Assembly: GCF_003945595.2 (NCBI RefSeq)
Contig: NW_024104420.1
Location: forward strand, 742,201-806,200
Source: Pipra filicauda
Lineage: Eukaryota; Chordata; Aves; Passeriformes; Pipridae
Reading direction: 5' to 3'
Length of the DNA stretch: 64,000 nucleotides
Shown here: one piece after another, positions 43,169 to 57,600 of the stretch
Position numbering within the stretch: position 1 is the stretch's first letter
Layout of the letters: every line of letters begins with the position of its first letter
Translations under genes and position numbers: made by a program
Notes under the pieces: generated by a model
The model's database searches: none
What the model saw: only the letters and a program-made list of their open reading frames with translations
Told to the model about the DNA's origin: nothing

Positions 43169-46100
43169 GAGGTATGAGTTTTCACTGAGCATTTCTGCCT
43201 CATCTTCAAAAAACTGTCAGGAATCCTGGGAATGTTGGGACAGCTTCCCTTACCAAATGCTTCCCCATGTCAACTAGACTGCCTCAGATGCATTAATGTG
43301 TGTGTTTCTCAGCCCCACGAATTGTGCTTGTCAGTTTTAAACACAGGGTTAGTCAAATTAGTTCCTTAGTATTTTCTTTTGATCAGGGATAACATTTCAC
43401 AGGGCACCTTAATCAGGCATTGATATCTTTTGGAGAGGAGCCTTTCAAGGTTGCAACCTTGAGTGGTCTGCTGTTTCTTCTGGGGGACAAGGATGGTGAA
43501 CATGAATGAGCACTTGTCTGAAGGAGATGCGAAGGCTGTTTATTAATCACTACAGATAATTCCAGATATGTTCCATATTCTTATTCATAGTCCTCTGGCT
43601 TTCTGCCTCAAGTGCTGTCAACTAATTCTAATATTCAAAGACTGTAAAGAGACCAAGAATCCAGCAGCATGTTCCAGCTATTTGAGTCCTCCCAGAGGGA
43701 GGAGATGGAGCACTTCTCCTGACCCAGCATCTCCAGTCGTACTTAGTCATAATGTGAGTGGTATTGGTTACTGCCAACATAAACAATTAGGAATACAGCG
43801 GAGTTAAATTTGGAAGGCACTATGCTTTGTGAATGAAGTGTGCATGTCTTAGGACTATTTCTGAACAGTATACCAGGGAGACAGTTGTTTAATACTTCTG
43901 TCTTATTTTATAATAAATCAAGGTTTATGCAGACCAGAATAATGACACAGGCTTGTGGTAGGGTGCTGAATATATTCAAAACAAACCTTTGGGCTAAAAA
44001 GAAATTACTTAATTTTTGTAATGAAACTGGTTCCCAAAACTTTGTAATCACCAAAATGTATATAAAAGTAGAAATATATATTTCATTTTGATGGCATATC
44101 AGGTATTACAAATATAGTTAAACAAGAGCCTTGAGAGTGCCTTCACAGATGCTGACTGTTGATGTGTTTTGTCACTACCTGGACTGTTGCTAACCTTTTT
44201 TTTTTTTTCCCTGAGGGTATATCAGACACTTTGATCAATAGAGCTAGTCTCCGGTTCACTGCAAAAAGAGCCACTGTTTAGTTGTTGGGGGTTGTTAGTT
44301 CTGCTGAGGTGCAGAAGATACAGTTTCATTTGTCTTATTTAGTCAAAATAACATTTATGTCTAGTTTGAGTTTTAGCATAAACCATCTGTGAATAATTAA
44401 CTTCCCTATGAGGGAGTTTTAGAGTAGATATTTGTAGTTACTTTGTTTTTACCCTATGAAATCAGTACTATGTCAAAGGAAAAATCTGTTGCTTTATACC
44501 AGAGGGTTTTGCTGTAAGAAATACAGGGGTGGGGGGTGGAAATCGCTGCCTCATTCACAGCATGGATAAGGGGATTTCAGCACACTGCTCTGTGTCAGAC
44601 ATCAGCACCCTTGAAGAGAGCTGGACAACTTAAATGGGATTCACAGCCACCAGTAGGTTAGGTAAGGACTTTCCTGGGCATCAGTAGGAGAAATTGACAT
44701 GCATGAGGTCCATTTCTCTGGAGAGAGATGTCCTACTTCACATGGAAAGGTACTGCCTGTTTCCAAAAAAAAATCATATCCTGGACCTCTGAAACAACGC
44801 CTTTCCGTTCATGGAAGTTGCTAATGCATTAATTTGGACTAAATGCCATTTGTGGGGTTTGTTTTTCTTTATATACTGAGGTTAGAAATAGCTTCAAGAT
44901 AATAAAAGGGTTCTTATTTTAAGTCTCAGTCAAGGTCGAGCATTTGTAATCCAGTTCAATTTTGAATTCATTTAGAAACCAATTGGTGAAAAGCCATAAG
45001 TAGGTTTGAGTTGGAGATCAGATAAGATGAGCATAAATCTTTGTGGTCATCAAATACATTACTTTCTTTCAGATCTTTGTTGCACAAATGTTATTAACTA
45101 TGAGTGGTTTCTGGGTTTTGTTGTGCACATTGGTCTGAGTACATCTATAGTTCTGCAAAGAATTTTAAAGCTGGATTTAGAAGAAGGAGATGGCATTAAT
45201 GTGTAACACTCTTCAAAAGGTAAATATTCATAGATTCTGTATTTTAAAGGATCCCGAAGAAATAGACAGACAGGAGGTACCACACAGGAGCTCCAGGTGT
45301 GCATGACTGCATCATCAGTGAAGGCTCTGTAGAATCTCTGTTGTCCAGAATCATGCAGGGGATACTGACATTTGTTATACCTTAGGACTTTAAAATGCAG
45401 CATTTCTCCCTGAGTGTACTTGCATGCTTCTTAAAAGCTAGAGAAATAAGAAAATCAAGTTCAGAACTCTTCAGACAAAACAACAGTGTTTGTCAGAAAT
45501 CAGTTGTCACAAAATTTCAGTTTTGAGTAGTAATTTCTTAAAAAGTTTTTGACATTCCTTTTCTCCAAGTTTTATATTAAGACAGATTTCTTTATTGGTG
45601 TTAGATACTTGCATATTTTAGTGTAGTAGGTTATTTTTTCTTTATTTGCCTATTCATTCCCTATTAAGTGTTTGTATTTCACCTGTTAATGATAAATATT
45701 TGAATAAAGACCAGAAATCCACTATGACAAATTGGAATTTTTCATTTTTTCCTTGCAGTCATTAGGATCAACACTATCCTTAGTTTTTTTGTCATGCTTG
45801 TGATTTTTGCAAAGACGTTTTCTCTTCTTTATCCCTGATTCACTTTGATAGATTGATATACTTACTTAAAGATTTCCAGATATGGAGTCTGCTGTGTTTA
45901 AGTTCCATAGGAATTTTGCAAAGAAATTAGATTATCTGTGCAGTGACTGTTGAGGAGCTGTCAAGGATTGGTCACAAGCTTGAAGGTCAGTCTGCATTTA
46001 CAGTATAAACTATGGAGTGAAAATGACAGAGAATTGTGAAACCAAACACTCAGGAAATGGAGAAACATGATGGCTTTAATATTATGTTGCCCAAACATGT

Positions 46101-49100
46101 TCACTGTTTACTCTCAGGTGAGTTCCTTCTGGCTTTTTCCTGATGTTAAAAATAAGCTGTGTTATGTAGATGTTGGAATAATCTGTTTTGGGAAGACATT
46201 GCATTAGCGTTGAGTCAAATATATTTGTAACCTGGCCTCATAATGCTACACTTCAGCTCTGCTTTTCGGTTCATCGACTAGACTTGCTTCTGTTCTCTAC
46301 ATGCAGTCAACTGTTCTGAGATCAAGTAAGTCTGTTTGGTTATAAAAATCCCATTTGAATGAAACAGCTCTGTAGCCAAGTGAATTTATGAGCTTTGTGC
46401 TAAATAGATGCTGTTTTATTGCTTTCAGCTAATGTGTTTTCTGGTGCCATTCTCTTAGTTCCACAGTTAAGACAAGCATGTAATTTCTGGTATTTGTTAA
46501 AGAATGGAGATTTGGTTTTTTCAGTTTCAGTTACAGACATGAAAAACTTGATAACTCTGCACTGGCTTAAAATATGGATCGAGATTTTGGGGAAAATCTT
46601 ACTTGATTAGATAGTGTTGTTTTGAGTAATGGGAATGTTAAAGTGGTGTTTAAGTGGTGGCAGTTCCTGCTTCATCTGTTTTGATGGGGAATGTGAATGC
46701 ATTTGTACATACATTTAGGATTAAATGCTGTAAGGCAACCAGGAAGTAGAAAACATAGATTTAGTACTTCTTTTACTTTCATACACATCTAAAAACATGG
46801 TAGGCAGTTGTCTCTACCCAGCACTGATTAAACTAGAATATCCTAATTTTTCTTATTGCATCTCTTTCTATAAATTACCTGCATTTTTTAAAAAATGTCT
46901 TCTAGAGGTTTTAATTGGCATGCAGAAAAAATATTTGGCGGAAAAATATTGGAGGGGGGTGTGGTCCTGAGATAATTGCAGTTTTACAGTGTACGGAGAC
47001 ATCAGCTATTATCTAATTTTAGGTATACCATCCTTTCTCCACCATTTGAATTGCTCTTAGTTTTCAGAAGAAAATAAACAAATGTTTTGAACTTTTGAAT
47101 TCTGACAGAATTAATGAGACGCTGACTTCTCCTGGGAGTAACATGAAGAAAAGCCTAATACTTGGGATTGTTTTGCTGGCCAAGTTGAGGTTGTATGTGC
47201 AGTCTTTATCCATGGCACTCCTTGTTTATGGTGGGCATTTTAATTCTGCACAGTAGATCACTAGTATTTGTGGCTTCCTGACATCAGACCTGGTATCACA
47301 GCTAGATATCAGGTGAGAGGCCATCAGGATTCCCAATGACTTGATGAGTGCTGGAACTCATCTCTCCCTTCCCACACTGTCCTCCCTACTGCTCTTTCAC
47401 CTCATCTGTACCGTGTTGGGGACATAGGAGCTTTCAGCATAGCCACTTCTTCACTGAGCTGACTACAGTGAAGAGTCCCCCTTATCCTGTTTGAATTCCT
47501 GAAACAGAAGAGACTTACTGCAGTCCAGGCCCCTGTTTCATCCACTGTCCCCCTCAATGATCCATTGTCCCTCTGATTTATCCACTGTCTCTGGCTGCAA
47601 AAGAATCCTGCGTGTTCGGTATGAGGAAGGGCTGACACCGACTCTGTAGCTGGAAAGTTGAGTTATAAGTAACTCAATGCCTCCCCTCTGAAGGAAGAAA
47701 GAATTATCCCATTTCTGGAAGTGCAATGGCAGGATAGGGAAAGGAAAAGCATGCAGGCAGAGCAGGGCTGAAGCAAGTCGTGGCAGGCAGAAGCAGAGAG
47801 CAAGGGATGAGTATCATGAGTAGCACAGTTGTATCCATACTTTGAAGTGACACTTGAAATTTTAGTGTGGTTTTAACTTCATGGAGCCAAGCTGTTACCA
47901 CTGTAACGTCTCCTGTATTGCAGTCTTAGTAAATGTCATCTAGATATATTTTTTTTCAAACATATCTGGCATTTGGGTTGGAGAAAATGATACATATTTT
48001 TTGCTGCTGCCTGATGTTCTGACGACTGATATCAGATGATGGCCGCCACTTCAGAAGCCTTTAGTTCTCCAGACTTGCCATTCCGGCATGCAGAGTCACA
48101 ATTTCAGCCTTCCTGTGTGAGTTACAATATGAAATGCTATTGCCAGGCTGTATGTGAAGCCTCTCACTTGACATTTGTACCAGTCTTTGCTGCTGGTCCT
48201 GCTCTGTTCCCTAGACTGGAGCAAAACACGGTCCTGAAGACCAGCTGTTTGACTCAGGGTACTGTTGCCACCTCGTGGCACTGGTCAAAACCACCAGCAA
48301 ATACTCTGTGATCTAAATCAGTCACTGACAGATGTCACGAGTGAGGTGAATGTGGGATGCACAGAGGGGAGTGGGTGGATTTCTTATGAGACTTCATCTT
48401 TATGCAACACTTGGAAGTTTGTTACATGAGATTTCTGGTCAAAGTGCCAGATTCTTATGTGCCAAGAGTGGCAATCTTTATTTGTTTTCTTGTCCCATTT
48501 GTTTTCTAGAGTGGACTAAGATATCGGCTATTGTCCATACTGAGCCTCAGATTTTGGAAACACATTGTGAAGTCCTCAGCCTTTAGGAAGAATTGCAGTA
48601 GCACAGCCCTGACAGACCATCTGCCTGAACAAGTAAATCGTCTTAGTTATGTGCCAGTAATTCAGCTTTCTGCAGATGAGATGTTGAGCAATAAGACTAA
48701 GAAGGCTTGTTTAGATTTTGTTATCCAGAATTTTTTTTTTTGAAAGTGAATACTTGAAATAGTTCATGAAAGTATTGCAATAACGCTGTGAAATGGTAAT
48801 CAGTTTGGCCTGACCTCAGAATGCAAACTGTGTTATTATTGTTGCTAAAGCATTCTAAGAGCTGAAGTAAGAGTTTCCTGTAAAGTGGATAAAATCCTTG
48901 AAAGGTTAGACATGCTTCTACTAAATAAACTCATCTAGGCTCCAGCTAAAATTTTGATGTGTTTTGTTTGTTTTTATTGGAACTTAGAGCAATCAATAAA
49001 AGTCCAATATTGAGATTTTAATGTAATGTTGAAATGCTAAGCAGAGTTTATATCTGAAATTTGCCTACATTGCTCACTAGTGTAAGCCTGCTTAATATAG

Positions 49101-51020
49101 GGAAAAATGATCAAGGTAAGGAATTTTCAGTTGTCATAACTAGATTAGAGATCATCCAAGGCCTTCTTTTTGAGAGAAATGCTTACTTTTAGCCACAATT
49201 CATTTATTATATATTTATATAAAAAAAAAATCAGAGAGCTAGTTTAGGTTAAAATTCTCCTAGCCAAAGGAAGAAAAATTTTAAAGGTGAGCTATAACTG
49301 GGATCTTCTCTAAGTGGATACCACATGCCTATACTGGCATGGTAGATGTAAAGGAAGAAAAAGCAGAAGATGCTTCTGCTCTGGTGGACAAGTCACTCTC
49401 ACTTGGACCAGCCTGAAGTACTGTTTTCTAAAGTATGTTTTAGTTACAAAAATGGCACCGTAAACTGGGGAAAGCAAGTGCTGAAAATCTTCCCTCCCAG
49501 AGTGCCATCAATGATGAACTCTTAAATTTCTTTGCGTATTGATTTTTCAGCACTTGTTCAGCATAGTGTTAGTTAATATTTTCCTAGAAGAAATCCAGCT
49601 CTTCAAGGACTCTTCCAGATTCTTTGTGGCCTCAGTCTAAGCTTTAGGCTAATAATAAACTGATCTAAAACTGATTTGGAACAAGCAGAAATCAATATGA
49701 TTCTTTGAATGAACACCATATAATTAGATACATCTGGCTTGTGAATGTAAATTATAACTAAACTGAATTTTTAAAGAGCAAACTCTGCTTAGGTTTAATA
49801 TCCATTTAAATCTCCCTTTTAATCTCTTAATTAAATTTGAACTAAAAGGAGATTTATTCACATAGCTTGGCATTTTTTACTTTTGTTTTATTTGAAATTT
49901 TATCTAGATAAGATTCCATTTGATATGCAAGTGGTGTTTTGACTGTTTGCATGATCAGTGGCTTTGGCATCTGAGAGAAAAAGGGCATAGTTTGATTGTT
50001 ACACATTAGCAAAATACTTGGATCGTTTGCTTGGGACTGGAACACAGCCCTCACAAACCAAGACACATGTGTTTTGCCACATGTAAACTGTTTTTATATG
50101 AACAAAAACCTTCCTTTTTTTAAGCTAATATTCAATTTTTTGTTCTATCAACATCACTGCCATACCTTAAAAAAAAAAAGAAAAGAAAAAAGGAGCTTAT
50201 TAGCCATATGCTCCAGTAGCACTGTTTAAAATGTGCTGTATTTAACACTAGTTCAGGCACTTTGTTTTCGAGCTCTTACTAACTTTTGGCTGTGTGATAC
50301 TAGATTTTCTGTTTTTAATTAAAATATCCCTTTTCAATTAAAATTGTTCTCGCAGTATTTTGATGCATAAGTATCCGGCAATACCTCTTATGCCTTTCTG
50401 AGAGCAGATCTGGTGTAAGTATCTCTTCTCATGACCTGTGGTGATGCTGTCAGTTTCTGTGCAGCACATTGACTCCCTCCTGCTTGTCTGGGGAGTCTGT
50501 GACGCTTTGGCACGATTCCTGTTTCCAATGCAGGGTTTTCTTCAGATTTATGTTTTTGGTGCTCTGCCTCTCAGATTTCTTAGACCTTGCTTTAGTTTTC
50601 ACAAGGGCTGCAACTTCATATGGTAACACAACCATTTCATAAGAATTTTATCATAAACTACTGCTGGGAAGCTTATTTTGCTATGTGACAGAACTAGGTC
50701 AGATCTGCCGTACTCTTTACCGTCTTCCTACCTCTGTTAACGTAGGTCTCTTTCTCACTGTCTCATTCTCTTCAAAACTAGTCTTTGTTGACATAGCAGT
50801 GTTGTCAGGAACAATCTGTGTGTGGCCCTTTTAAAAGAAAAAAATTAAAATAATGAGTGCAGTTTTTGATATTGGAAGAAATAGTGCTATAAGCCAGTGT
50901 CAGTACCTGTTGTGATGTTTGGTGCAAGGCAAGACACCTTGTCTTTAACTTCTGTCACATCCTCTATGAATTCTCAAACATTCAGCAACTGTCACTGTTG
51001 ACCACCTCCTTCTGGATAGC
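43169..51020. other. Intron sequence, small tandem repeat only
   Basis: About 7.9 kb. A T-run lies near 44197-44210 and a 20-bp tandem repeat at 47541-47590. No exon, LTR or LINE recognised. Confidence 0.5.
47541..47590. repeat. 20-bp period tandem repeat, about 2.5 copies
   Basis: TCCACTGTCC, TCCATTGTCC and TCCACTGTCT recur at exact 20-base spacing (47541, 47561, 47581) with diverged second halves. Confidence 0.6.
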
Positions 51021-51608
51021 TGTGCTGGTTTTGGATGTGATAGAGACAATTTTCTTCACAGTACTTTGTATGGGGCTGTGTTTTGGATTTCTGTTGGAAA
51101 CAGGGTTAATACAGGGATGTTTTCATTACTGCTGAGTAGTATTTACACAGTGCCAAGGCCTTTTCTGCTCCTCACCCCACCCCAGCAGGGAGTGGGCTGG
51201 GGGTGCACGAGTTGAGAGGGAACACAGCTGGGACAGCTGACCCCAACTGACCCAAGGGATATTCCATAGCATATGGTGTTGTACTCAGCATATAAAGCTG
51301 GGGGAAGAAGGAGGAAGAGTGGGACATTCAGAGCAAAGACGTTTGTCTTCCCAAGTCACTGTTACTCGTGATGGAGCCCAGCTTTCTCAGAGATGACTGA
51401 GCACCTACCTGCCCATGGGAAGTGGTAAATGAATACCTTGTTTTGCTTTGCTTGTGTTTGTGGGTTTTGCTTTTTCTGCTAAGTTTTTAGTATCTCAACC
51501 CACAAGTATTCTCACTTTTGCCTTTCTGATTCTCTCCTTGTCCCACCGAGTGGGAGTGAGTGAGCAGCTGTGTGGGGCTCAGTTGCTAGTTGAGATTTAA
51601 CCATGACA
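51021..51608 (+). mobile_element. ERVL-type solo LTR with 5-bp duplication
   Basis: A 588-bp LTR running from TGTGCTGGTTTTGGATGTGA to ATTTAACCATGACA, with TG...CA ends. It is flanked on both sides by ATAGC (51016-51020 and 51609-51613), a perfect 5-bp target duplication as made by ERVL-group elements. A TATA box (TATAAA at 51291-51296) sits in the middle, as expected of the U3 end, in the context CAGCATATAAAGCTGGGGGA typical of avian LTRs. No internal retroviral sequence remains, so it arose by LTR-LTR recombination. It is in sense orientation within the presumed TNFAIP8 intron. Confidence 0.93.
51291..51296 (+). promoter_or_regulatory. TATA box of solo LTR
   Basis: TATAAA in the U3-like part of the solo LTR, on the same strand as TNFAIP8. 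It is the only well-placed TATA-type core promoter recognised in the presumed intron. Confidence 0.6.
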
Positions 51609-51613
51609 ATAGC

Positions 51614-54600
51614 AACCAAGTAATTGAATATTATTTGACATGTTTGCTCTTGAGAAATTGTTTTATATTTGCTTATGCATTGAAACCTTGTCTTCAGTAA
51701 CTGCTAACTACTGCATAAATAAACTCGTCTCGGTGCATGGTATCTACATGACTACAATCAAATCTCTCATTTTTAGTGGTTTTGTACTACATGATACCTA
51801 TAGTCAAGAAATCACAATTACATCAGAGTTCACATCTCAAAAGTCACAGTGTTGCTCTGTGTGTAAGTTTGCAGAATAATTTTGAAGAGAAAAGGTAAGC
51901 CAGAGAAACACCTTCTGAGTTGAGAACAGTCTTGTACCTTGGCAGTGACAATGCTGATTGTGAGGTTGAAAGGTGGGGATCAGTCTGAGCCAGCATCCCA
52001 GACTTGTGCTGAGGCTGTGCTGTGACTGAATAGTCCAACACTTAGTGGCAGATGCAGATAAGGTTTATGAACTGTATTTTGAGGCTAAATGAAGGTGTTT
52101 CCTCACCTCTTTACCACAGGAGCTTTTGAGTAGAGTCCATGACAGCTTAAAAACAACTTTTGTTGCTATTTGGAATCTTAAAATCTCAGCATGTTTGTAG
52201 CAGGGACACAGGTTTGGAAGATGGTTAGTTTTATGTTATCTTCTTGCACTGTCAGCTCTGAAAGTACATATATGTGATTGAGAGTATTGCATAGATGAGA
52301 CAGATGGCACATTCAAATGTTGTAGCAAGGTTATGTTCAGTATTAAGCAGGTTAAACTTTATGAAGCCTTTTGTGCCTTCCTGCCCTATCTCTGTCTGTT
52401 TTCTGTCAGGGGCAGAAGAGATGAGGTGAGGACTATGAGGGAAGTTTTTACTGCATCCACATGGAAACCACATCTGTCCCCTGCATGTCACCACATGCTG
52501 CTGCTTATTCTGCCAGTTCATTATCAGAAGGTTTTAGACATATTTTTGTTCAGCTTACTCTGTAGTGAAGCCCTAGATTTTGCTTAATTTGTCTGAAGGC
52601 CACTCCAGCAGTGTGGTGTGGGTTTATTCAACACCAGATGTGCTATGTATTCCTTTTGCCATTTGAAAATGAGAGAATTGATAGAGCTCGATAAACCAGT
52701 AGCAGGGTAGAGAATGGGTGTTTTAACAGGAAGGTCTAGAAACAGGAAAGGAGGACAACACTGAGAATAGGATGAAGTGCTGGATGCCAAGCAGATGCTA
52801 TGAAGATGCTGTGGAGGGATCCCGTGATATAATTGTCAGGTGACAGTTATATGTTATAATTTTTAACTGTTATAATTAGCTTTTTATAATTTGTTAACCA
52901 TATGGTAGAAGCATACAACAGATCTCCCCAACAGGTGGAAGTATTGAGAGGGCTTCAGCAAGTGCCACAGTCATCTGCATTGGTCTGAAGTCTGTTGTGC
53001 GAAGGGAAAAAAATGAGTTAACAATAAGGAACAGCAAGCAGTGACAATCAGACCAAACCCAGGAGTACACATATTTTTGAGATCTGGCTTATAGCTCAAT
53101 GTGCTAACGTTTTGTTTATTTTGTTTCTCTAGCTTTCAGTAGACTTAATTTTACTAAGACAAAAACAATATCTGGAAGTTTATGTGCAGAAAGAAAAATG
53201 TCTTAAAAATTTCTGCGCTGTAGATAACTGAGATTTTAGAGTCATGCTGTTATATGGAAAGACTGAATGCTGTATGCTGAAAACAGGATTTTTGACGCTG
53301 ATTGAAAGCTAAGCTCTGTCCAGGTTATCTTGATATATGTCTAGTTTATGGTAGAAGATAATAAAACAGGAGTAAAGTATGGCTACACCAACAACAGATG
53401 GGGTATTTACCTGATATTTTTTGCTACAGAACTGTGTAAACAGCGACATTAAAATCACAATTAGTCAAAACCTTCCTTTTTACTCAACTCCAAAATAACC
53501 AAATTGCATAAGAGTTGGAGTTTGGTTTTGCTGTGTTCACACCTCACGGACAGTGCATATTGCACTTTCTTTCGCAATAATGGGAGTAATACAGCTACAA
53601 ATGGTGTTGCTTTACCTCTGTGTTAGGAAATAACTTTAAAATAGCTACTTGGTGTGCTAATTTAAATTTCTGTGTGTAACTATTTAAGTTACTGAAAGCA
53701 GAACAACTTAGATACAGTGCAAGAAAACTGAAACTTTACTGTTTCCTGTGACTCTGTACTACTCTCTCCACACCTTTCCTCTCCCTGTGCACCATCATGC
53801 ACACGCAGTGTCTGTGTGTGGCAGCAGCAGCAGGCACAGCCAGCAGGTCAGGTCAGGGCTGCACTGTTTGGCACCTGGAAAGGTGTTGGGCAGATGGGTT
53901 TCTGGATCCTAGGAGATGGAGAGTGCTGGAAGAGGCAGCAGCTCCTCCTTTTGTGCTGCAAGATCTCAGTGCTCTAAGACCTCATCTACCAGTCTGAACT
54001 AACAGAGAAGGGCTAAAAAACAAAAATATTTCCTGTTTTATAAACCTGAAACTCAGCACAGTTGTGATCTGCTTGCCTGAACAAAGGTTGTAGTGGTACT
54101 GGGAGGAATTCAGAAAAGGACCAATGGAGCAAGTAAAGGGCATGCTTTTGTGCTGTCTTTGACCTCTTACTCGGTCAGTAACTTCTATAAAAAGATCTTT
54201 CAGGTAAAACCTAGAAGTTAGCAAGGTGTCACTTGCAGAAGAGTGGCACCCAAACTAAGTTAGTTTCCTAGTGGTATCTCAGTGTGGCTTCCAGACTTGA
54301 GTTTAACAAGTTTTCCTCTTATTTCCATGAACTATTATTTGTACCTTTTTTTCTGAGATACTGTGTAGGCATCTTCTTGCACTTTTGGGGGCAGCATTCT
54401 ATAAATGTATGCAGACCAGACCTGGTAAACTTTTTGTTTGCTCGGGAGATCTTAGACTTAAATATAACAATCTTAAATCTCATTCCCTTTCAGAACATTA
54501 GTTTGATAAAAACTCAAAACACTTGGGAATTGGTGGAATTCATTTATTATGACTTGTGTATCACATAATTTCCCATTCCATGTTGAAAACTATATCTATG

Positions 54601-57600
54601 AAGAAATAGTACTAATAAATGTGAGTGATTCAGGGTAGTGTCCAGTGCTATTCTTCTCCCAATGTCCTGGAGAAAACTTGAATTATGTATCTATAATCCA
54701 CACCCATGGAAGAGTCTCAGAAGTTGAAAATTTATTAAGCTAAACCTATAGTATCAGAAATAGGTACAACAACTTTTTGGGGCTACAGGAGAGAAATTAC
54801 ATAATATTTCCCTATATTTCTGCATGATTGCTAGATGGCATAGCATTATCCCTAGGTTATGATATCTTTTAGTTTATTCTGTGAAAACAGTTGGATGAAA
54901 AGCTTTGTTTATAGCACTACTGTGAAAGCCAGTAATTTGTTTAACTATGCAGTCTTACATGGGACAGTGTAGTTCAACACTTACTTTCTCCCCACACAAC
55001 ATTCTCCACCTTGCTTATTTGTGGGAAAGAAAATTTCAGCAGCACAGCTATCTACTGATAGCATAAAGAAACCGTACCTGCAGTTACATGTATTGGGATC
55101 TTTCAGAGTCCTTGTACACTTTTTCCTTTTGTCTCACAGGTGGGAGTAGAGTGGGAAACCCAGCTGCCATCAGGTCTGTCATGTGGCTTCAAATAACTCA
55201 GTGCAGTTACAGTCGGCAAAAGACACACAGTGGACTTATAGGAAGTGTCATCTGTGTGAGGGAGTTGAGGTTGGGCATGGACCTTATTTTTATCGTTTAA
55301 AGGTTTGCAGACCGTTGAACGTGACATTCTGGAAGAGCAGAAGTTATCATCGGATAACTTTAGTTATGTTAACAAAACATGTGGAGGTTTGTTTGTTGTT
55401 TTTTTTTTAACATCCCATGAATATGTAATGTCCAAAGTGTGACATTACCACTTCCTTCTCTGGAACTGTTCTAGGGCTGTGCAGGGGTTTTCTTGCAGTA
55501 GGAGATTTATTCTTGCTTCCATGGCAGCTGCCTCCTCCTGAAAGCTTCTTCCTGATACTTTTCATGTAGTAGTGCTGCTTCCTCTTTTTTGTGAAACAAA
55601 ACATTACAGATTTTTTTTTTTTTACATTTCAGCATTGAGCTTTAGAATCTTCTTGGCCGCAATTTTAGCTCCATTTTTTTGCTACTAAAGTATTTATTAT
55701 TTTTGTTATGTATTTATTTATAATAGGATTTGTCACCTCTATATCTAATAAGCAAATCCTGCTCTAAACAGAGCTGTCTCAGCATGCATCAAGACACAGA
55801 ACATAGGCAGGGTTTTGAGCTGAACTGGTGACGTGCTGACACACAGCTACCCATCCCTTCACAATTCCCCATGTATTGCTGTAGTAAGCCAAGGCCTGGC
55901 TCTAGTCAGCTCTTTCTGTGGTAGCCCTCCCTCAGTCCCTAGGAGAAGTTAGGGCAATTTACAAATGATGAGTTAAAAACCAAGCCAACCAAAACCTGCT
56001 AAATATTTTTTTCAAAGTAAAACCAGAAGTTTTTTTCTTTCAGCAGAGAAGAGTGTAAAGGACCATACTGCTTGTCTTACCCAGCTTTGTAGCTTTTAGA
56101 CTTCCAGCCACTGAAGTGTGTAAACCCATTTTTTTTGTATGTTACACACAAACAATATAATTTTCCTCTGGGAATTCTGGCCTTCCCTCCACGACAGTAT
56201 CTGTCCAAATGTGTGGTGTGTTTTAAGCCCTTCATTTTAGGAAGTTACTTTTCTTTTCTGTAATAGAATCTGCTGTGTGAAATTTAGCTGTATCTACTGA
56301 TTCTGTTTTTAGAGTTTTTGTCATTCTTTGTTTTGTCCTTCCTATTCCATATCACATGCACAATTTACAATTAAAGAGGGTTTTTTTGAACTTCCAGGCT
56401 TTTTACTCACCATGGGATCCAGAAATCAGTCTGGATGCTTTGATAAGTGCCACTTCCCTGCAGATGTGGTGTCATCCGTTACCTGAGCTCCAGTGTTGTC
56501 CACAGACTCTGTTTAATTTTACCAGCCTTATTCTATTACTTTTGCTAGCTCTCTAAGAAAAGTAATTAAAGTTGGCTGCAGACTCTGAAGAAGATGATGA
56601 TGTCCTCAATATCAAATACCATTACAAGTCCCTGCTTAACCTAATATCAGAAAATTACATACGTAAACAGTCTTCAGTCAGGTTGGTGTCTTTTCAGCCA
56701 ATGCGTGTGTTTTTAAAAAGCGTAACAACCAAAATGAAGCATAAAAAAAATTTCCTGAGTCTGAAATATATTTCCTCTGTATACAGGAGGAAAAGGACTG
56801 GGTGAGGAGATGTGATTTTGATTCTGTAGGGAAGAAACAAGGCAAAATCTTTGTGTTTTTGTTATCTGTCCAGTGAGGTACAAAGTTTCTGAGGGATTTG
56901 AGAAATCTTAATTTGTAGAACTTGCTGACGTTTAACCACAAGGCTCATTATCTCTCTGTGTCTGTCATCTAAAATAACAAAAGGCATCCATCTATTGTGT
57001 AAATCTGATCATGCAGGGATCTTCATACCGTCTTGTATTTTTATTTCTCTACAACGCTCCCTTTGATTAAAGGACCCTAGAGGCTATTGCAGTTCATCTG
57101 GACTAACCCTATACTTCTTCTTGTTCCTTCTCTATTCTGTGTGATGTTTTTTGAGTGGTTTCAGTCCCCTAAACAATAATTACTCCAAACCAGTACTTTA
57201 ATTTTTTTTCCTAATGTGTTTTTTTTTTTTTTTTTAAACTTGAAAATGTAGCTTCATTAGCTGCTCCAGTGTTGTAATTAGGGTAATACTCACTTTCATT
57301 CCCTGTGCTTTGAAGGATGCAGCTTCTCTGCTTTATACCCTACCGGAGATGATAAGACCTTTAGAAAAGAGAAATGTCTTTAGGAACCCGTGGAATTGTG
57401 TGTATTGCAAACCAAAAGAATTTTCAGTGTTACCCAGAACCTTTAACTAAAATGAAATCTGTCTTTCCTAGGTATGGGAGGAGTACATGGCAAAGGACAG
57501 TCCTTATCATTAATAAAATAACTCATAATGGGATAAAAGTTGCTTACAGTCTGAAGTATTATTTACTGCCGTCCCCAGAGAAAGTTTGCTGTGGCTAAAG

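Noticed and set aside
56572..56805. Acidic 77-codon frame near an AG
   Set aside because: The short SEEDDDV start looks exon-like, but there is no suitable donor in phase and no known protein match.
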